Part shown: positions 59,865 through 64,000 of the stretch, one piece after another
Numbering within the stretch: the first letter of the stretch is position 1
How the letters are laid out: the number at the start of each line of letters is the position of its first letter
Assembly (NCBI GenBank): GCA_009193035.1
Contig: SWDT01000066.1
Coordinates: 62,001-126,000 of the forward strand
Length of the DNA: 64,000 bases
Source: Halicephalobus mephisto
Taxonomy: Eukaryota; Nematoda; Chromadorea; Rhabditida; Panagrolaimidae
Direction: 5' to 3'
The notes under the pieces: model-generated
The model's input: only the letters and a program-made list of their open reading frames with translations
What the model was told of the DNA's origin: nothing
Database searches by the model: none
Position numbers and translations under genes: made by a program

Positions 59865-60607
59865 ATTTTAACTAACAAAAGAAGTAACTTTACTTAAGTC
59901 GGAGTTTCTGTGTGAGTTGTACTATTTTCGTGCATTTCAAGTGCCTATTCAGAATCCATAGCCCAATTTTGCTAAATATTCCTCCAGATCAACACACCCT
60001 ACAGAACTCAATCTTTAGTTGGCCATTTATTTTTCAAGGGTTTTTTCGAAGAACCAGTTGAGCAGGTGTAATCAGCGCAAAATGCACCTGATAAAAACTC
60101 AAACAGTTAACAGGAAATAACGAGTGTTTCAAAAATAGGTGCTCAAAAATTCAGCAAATGGGTGGAGAATTCTATATTCTCAACATCCGATATATGAATC
60201 ACACACACCCCAACTTCCTAGGTCTGGAAGATGGTTTAACACGAATGAGCAGATTCTGAATTCCACTCCAAAAGATAAACGTACTGTAGCTCACTCAAAA
60301 ACTCCGACATAAGAAAGCTACTTCCTCTGCAGCAATCTCTAATTAATTAAAATGTACAGCATCTTGGCTCTAATTTCTTCTATTCTGCTAAGTTTTGATT
60401 GACGCGTGTTCGTTTTCATTCTGTAATTTGATAAATAAGAACCAAAAAGCTTGTTTTCATCAGAGCTGGAGAGTTTTATTAGTCTCTCAAGGAACTATTG
60501 CTACGAATTTTCTCATGGATTCCTCTCAAGAATAGAATAAATGCAAAATACCCCATTTCGGAAAAATAGGACAATTCCCAAATTATGAGTCAGATACCAG
60601 GAAGTAG
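59865..60607. other. Convergent intergenic region, nothing recognised
   Basis: AT-rich spacer between the 3' end of SXP/RAL-2 gene 2 and the minus-strand gene ending at 60608. No clear polyadenylation signal directly after 59864. Confidence 0.45.
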
Positions 60608-61928
60608 TTATATCCGCTTTGCACCTCTCGATCCCCGCTTCCTTCCTCTTCCTGAAGACTGGCTTCGGACTTTGGGAGTTGTCTTCGAAGATCCAGGTTC
60701 GAGATCCGTTGCGTCTTCTTGAGCTACCTTCATGACTCCGCCAAGATTGGGAGCATCAATGCTTTGAAGGACGATGGCTGGAGTTTTCCTCCCGTTCCTC
60801 TTGGCACTCCGCAACTGTCTTCCAGTGTCTTTCTTGTTCTTCTCGTTGTCGGCTTCTGCTTCCTTGAGGACGTCCTCGATGTAGAGCTCATCCAGAGCAT
60901 TCCGCCTGCCTTTAAACTCCAACTCGTTCAGTCCCAGTCTCGCCGTAGCTACAGTTTGAAGGAACTCGTCAGCTGGAGGGTAAGATCCCTTCTCAAAGTT
61001 CTTCGCGATCACCTTCCTCATCGTAGACACATCAGAATACTTGTGGGGCATGTTATAGTAACTCATAATTCGGTAGGCCGATCTCTCCGATATGGCGTTG
61101 AAGTTAGGCTGAAACAACCCATTGAATCAAGTCTCCAAAAACTAAACCCACAGCAACATAAGGCCTTTCCTTTCTCTTCCCTGTTATATCATTCCCGATA
61201 ACGAGCCGTTGTTCTCTGAAAGGACCAGCGCCGCCTTCCCTGAATGAATTCTTCACCATGTCGTCGATACAGTCACTGGCTAGTTCTCGGACATCGTTGA
61301 ATTCAGTCTGTAATCTTCTGGCTCTATTCTTCATCACCTGCAAATCCAATTTCACATGTCAAAGCAATGGAAATACAAAGCAAACCTGTACAGCGACTTC
61401 AGGGATATCTACTGGAAGATCGTCGAACTCGGCAGTTTCATAAATCCTCATGGCTTCCACCTCTGCTTTCTTCTTGGATTCTAGCTCCCTTTTTAGCTTT
61501 CTCTCTTGAACAAAGTTCTTCAAGGTGCTTTCACAGAAGTTGGCTTGTTCTCTGAAGAAGTCTTCGTCCAAATCAGCGTTCAAAGCATCCTGCCTCATCT
61601 TGGCTATGTCCTCGGCTGTTTCGTTTCCCTGAATCAAGCAATGCCTGAATTGACGACCGTCGTATTTCTCAGGTCGATAGCCTTCGTAAAAAGACCTTTT
61701 CCTCTTCTTTGAGCCGACCAACAACTCGGGGGTTTCAGGATTAGAAGGGTAATGGAAAGGCTCGTTTCTGGGTAGTAAATTTAACACACACGGGAATGAT
61801 CCGTCTGATTTGTACTGGAAGTCAAACGGTCTAGTACTACTAGCAAGAGGTTTTTTAATAGATTTCAGCTTCCTCGGAGACATAGACGCAAGTTCCTGGG
61901 AATCAGTTTGGAGTTGTTGATCCTCCAT
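60608..61928 (-). CDS. Unrecognised charged, probably nuclear protein
   Basis: Three exons (61928-61386, 61337-61152, 61108-60608) join in phase to 409 residues. It has no signal peptide or membrane segment. The N-terminal half contains a bipartite-like basic stretch (KKRKRSFYEGYRPEKYDG) and a long helix (QERKLKRELESKKKAEVEAM). The centre holds a compact block (SAYRIMSYYNMPHKYSDVST). The C-terminus ends in a Ser/Arg/Gly-rich basic tail (SSGRGRKRGSRGAKRI) typical of nucleic-acid binding proteins. No known domain is visible. An upstream in-frame ATG is possible, but the ATG at 61928 has the better context. Confidence 0.68.
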
Positions 61929-62429
61929 GGTGAACAATTTGGATAATTTAATCAGAAACCTCAAAGACTGGAGGATGATATATCAATTAGGTGGAATATA
62001 GTATTAGGAACATCTCCAAACATGAAATAAAGTGATTCACAGCAGAGAAAACGAGATAACGGTGATTCAGGAACTTGGCCAGAATTTCCCGCTTTTTCTC
62101 CGAATGGCAACTTTTCGTGGTGGGATTTCCCTACACTTGGTTTCGCGCACTTTTCGTAGGCTTTCGCAATCTTGCTTTTCGTCTTATTTTGTTGTGGATA
62201 TTCCTCCACGTGATTGCATATTTGATATGTGTTACTGTTTACTTACCAGCACTAGCGTATTTTTACACAATTTACAACAAGATTCGAAGCAGTTTTCCTA
62301 TTTACCGACTGCATAACCGACTTCCCAACGTTCTCCTGTTCATTCGTTACTCGTGCTATTTGCATGCCGTTTCCTCCGTAAAATGGTTTTATGTATCGTT
62401 CATTTTTTCATTGAATTGCTGAGACTGGG
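61929..62429. promoter_or_regulatory. Divergent promoter region of the charged protein gene and RBBP6
   Basis: About 510 bases between divergent start codons. A hydrophobic open stretch at 62075-62422 is not supported by splice sites or homology. Confidence 0.45.
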
Positions 62430-62441
62430 TGATTTTTCCAG
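62430..62441 (+). promoter_or_regulatory. Trans-splice acceptor abutting the RBBP6 start codon
   Basis: TGATTTTTCCAG is followed immediately by ATG, leaving no 5' UTR of its own if this site is used. Confidence 0.6.
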
Positions 62442-64000
62442 ATGACTCAGTCTTCGATCCACTACAAGTTAAAGACGGAAAATGTGAGTAAAGTGGTCAC
62501 CTTTGACAGGATCCACATCTCCGTTGACGAGCTGAAGAAACTCATCGCCAAGAATGAGAATATCAGTCTAGATGCCTTCGAATTGACGCTGACAAACCAG
62601 GATACCAAACGAGTTTACACAGAAGGAGTTGTCCCGAGGAATTCCTCCCTCATCGTCTGCAGGTTGCCCAAGGAGAATTCCGGGAAAATGCCCAAGTTTA
62701 CGTATGTTGATCTATGTCTAGAAATTAAGCTACATTCCACTTTAGTGGTGCCGAAAGTGTTGGAACTGCTCAAGCTTCCAAACCCCTTGCAGCTGGTCAT
62801 ATTGCTGAGGAGAAGTTTTCGCAGATGTCAGAGAAAGATAGGATAGCTCATGTCATGAAGGTGCTGCCCCAGTCATTTGAATCCACTAGGTAAGCCTGAA
62901 TCCTGATGACTCGGTTGTACCTCTGACTTTCAGCAAGAAGCAGACTGTCAGTCAAAACTTGAAAGCTAGTTCTTCTTACCGCTGCTCCAAATGCGGTGGC
63001 TATGGTCACTTTCTCAAGCAATGTCCAATGGTAAATTTGTCTCTTTCCCTTACCTTAATTTTATCATTGAGAACTGCGTCTTCCTTCATGCAGTTTGTTT
63101 GTGGTAATTTTATCTTTTTCGCCGATTCAGGCGTTTTTCTTCAATTCAATAAAACCCTCGACCAAAATACCGGTCTTCAAAATTGGGGATGGGGTGCTGA
63201 ATTGGTTTTAGAGTTAGGTGAGTTTGGTCTTTACTCGTCTTTTTAGCTGAAGGTTCGTCTGGCCACTGGAATTCCCGCTGATGAGTTGATCGAGACGACT
63301 CCCGACAATCCCAATGCCTACCTGCACGTCACTGGGACCTACGTCATGCCGAGAATTCATGAGGAAGCCCGTGCGAAACGTGAGTTAGTCGATCAGATGA
63401 ACCGCCAGCGATCCAATGCTACTGCTGCCGATTTGAACAAGAAATCAGAGAAAGTTGACATACCACTTGAGCTCATCTGTGGCATTTGCAAAGGACTCTT
63501 ACGTGAAGCAGTTTTGGTTCCTTGCTGTTGTGAAAGCTTCTGTCTGGATTGCATTGAGAGACATATGCTCACTGAAAGTCTGACCGAAAAGGGATCTCGC
63601 TGTCTTTGTGGCGCGACTCTGCCGGCCGACTCCCTTTTTAGAAATAAAGCAATACAGAAAGCAGTTTCGCGTTTCCAAAAGACTGTCCTTGATTCCAGTC
63701 AAAGCTCGGGGGGTCCTAGTAATGCCTTGTCTTTGGCAGCCAAGCCCGTTCCTTTGACGGATACCACTGTTCCATCTGAGCCAGAGACTAAAGTGGCAAT
63801 TGTAAGTTTGTTCTTGTACCGACTGATTTGGTGAGATCCAAAGGACATTCCATGAGGTCTGTCATCTCATGGGATGTTCCTTTTTTGAGACTAAGAATTA
63901 ACCTTTTTTTCAGTTCCCCGTTGTGCAGATGACCATCGACTCTTCCTTGGACGAAGATGGTCCTCCCGGCGATGAGAACTACGCAGCCAAGAGAAGGAGG
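62442..64000 (+). CDS. RBBP6: RBBP6-like DWNN/zinc-knuckle/RING protein, 5' part
   Basis: Exons 62442-62701, 62746-62889, 62934-63030, 63247-63801 and 63914 onward are in frame and run off the window. Residues 1-85 form the ubiquitin-like DWNN domain (SIHYKLKTENVSKVVTFDRI). A CCHC knuckle follows (CSKCGGYGHFLKQC), then a short conserved linker (PADELIETTPDNPNAYLHVT) and a RING/U-box-type domain (about 245-300; CGICKGLLREAVLVPCCCES, FCLDCIERH, CLCG). RBBP6/Mpe1 proteins belong to the cleavage and polyadenylation machinery and have E3 ubiquitin ligase activity. The C-terminal RS/Rb-binding part is beyond the window; ENYAAKRRR is the last sequence seen. Confidence 0.93.

Noticed and set aside
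62075..62422. 115-codon hydrophobic open stretch just before RBBP6
   Set aside because: Lies in a short divergent prom oter region, ends just before the RBBP6 acceptor, and its hydrophobicity reflects T-rich sequence.
1..64000. tRNA, rRNA, CRISPR arrays, bacterial operons
   Set aside because: No cloverleaf with A and B boxes, no rRNA segment and no regular spacer-repeat array was found; introns and splice sites show a eukaryotic nuclear genome.

Overview
The window looks like nuclear DNA of a nematode. Two small secreted proteins (57201-57936 and 59355-59864) belong to the nematode-restricted SXP/RAL-2 (DUF148) family. Many start codons sit 0-6 bases after a strong 3' splice acceptor, as expected for spliced-leader trans-splicing. 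Same-strand genes are tightly packed in operon-like clusters, introns are short and AT-rich, and a branching-type GT14 glycosyltransferase is present, a family expanded in worms. I cannot name the species. Gene models below were joined by hand from splice sites and reading-frame phase; nearly all close in frame from ATG to stop.

Left third (1-14430). A 1263-residue A-T-R-SDR carboxylate reductase resembling fungal ATRR (glycine betaine to choline) is followed by a 1755-bp Maverick/Polinton-derived element. That element has 146-bp terminal inverted repeats, a 6-bp target-site duplication and a broken family-B DNA polymerase fragment. Next come a small two-helix membrane protein with a Lys/Glu/Asp tail, a decayed GT14 locus with an intact ZMAT2/Snu23 gene on the opposite strand inside it, and an unidentified four-helix membrane protein.

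Middle (14431-39368). One 12.8-kb minus-strand gene codes for a disordered Ser/Pro-rich protein of about 2077 residues and appears to have two alternative starts. After 3.4 kb without genes comes a minus-strand cluster, USP48-like deubiquitinase, mitochondrial ribosomal protein mL65 and TFIIIC subunit GTF3C2, spaced like an operon.

Right part (39369-64000). SMARCE1/BAF57 diverges from USP48. Two tandem ERLEC1-like ER lectins share an almost identical 850-bp tract, then diverge. A tamalin-like PDZ protein and a LETMD1-like mitochondrial protein follow. The LETMD1 gene carries two consecutive 83-nt exons of identical phase that code alternative versions of the same membrane segment. A four-gene minus-strand cluster holds acid ceramidase, a probable pseudokinase, a DUF5648 mucin-like secreted protein and a possible papain-fold peptidase. 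The end of the window has the two SXP/RAL-2 genes, an unidentified basic nuclear-type protein and the 5' part of RBBP6.

The most interesting items are the mutually exclusive LETMD1 exons, the ATRR-like enzyme in an animal, the mini-Maverick with intact ends, the ERLEC1 conversion tract, and the candidate cysteine peptidase of unknown family.
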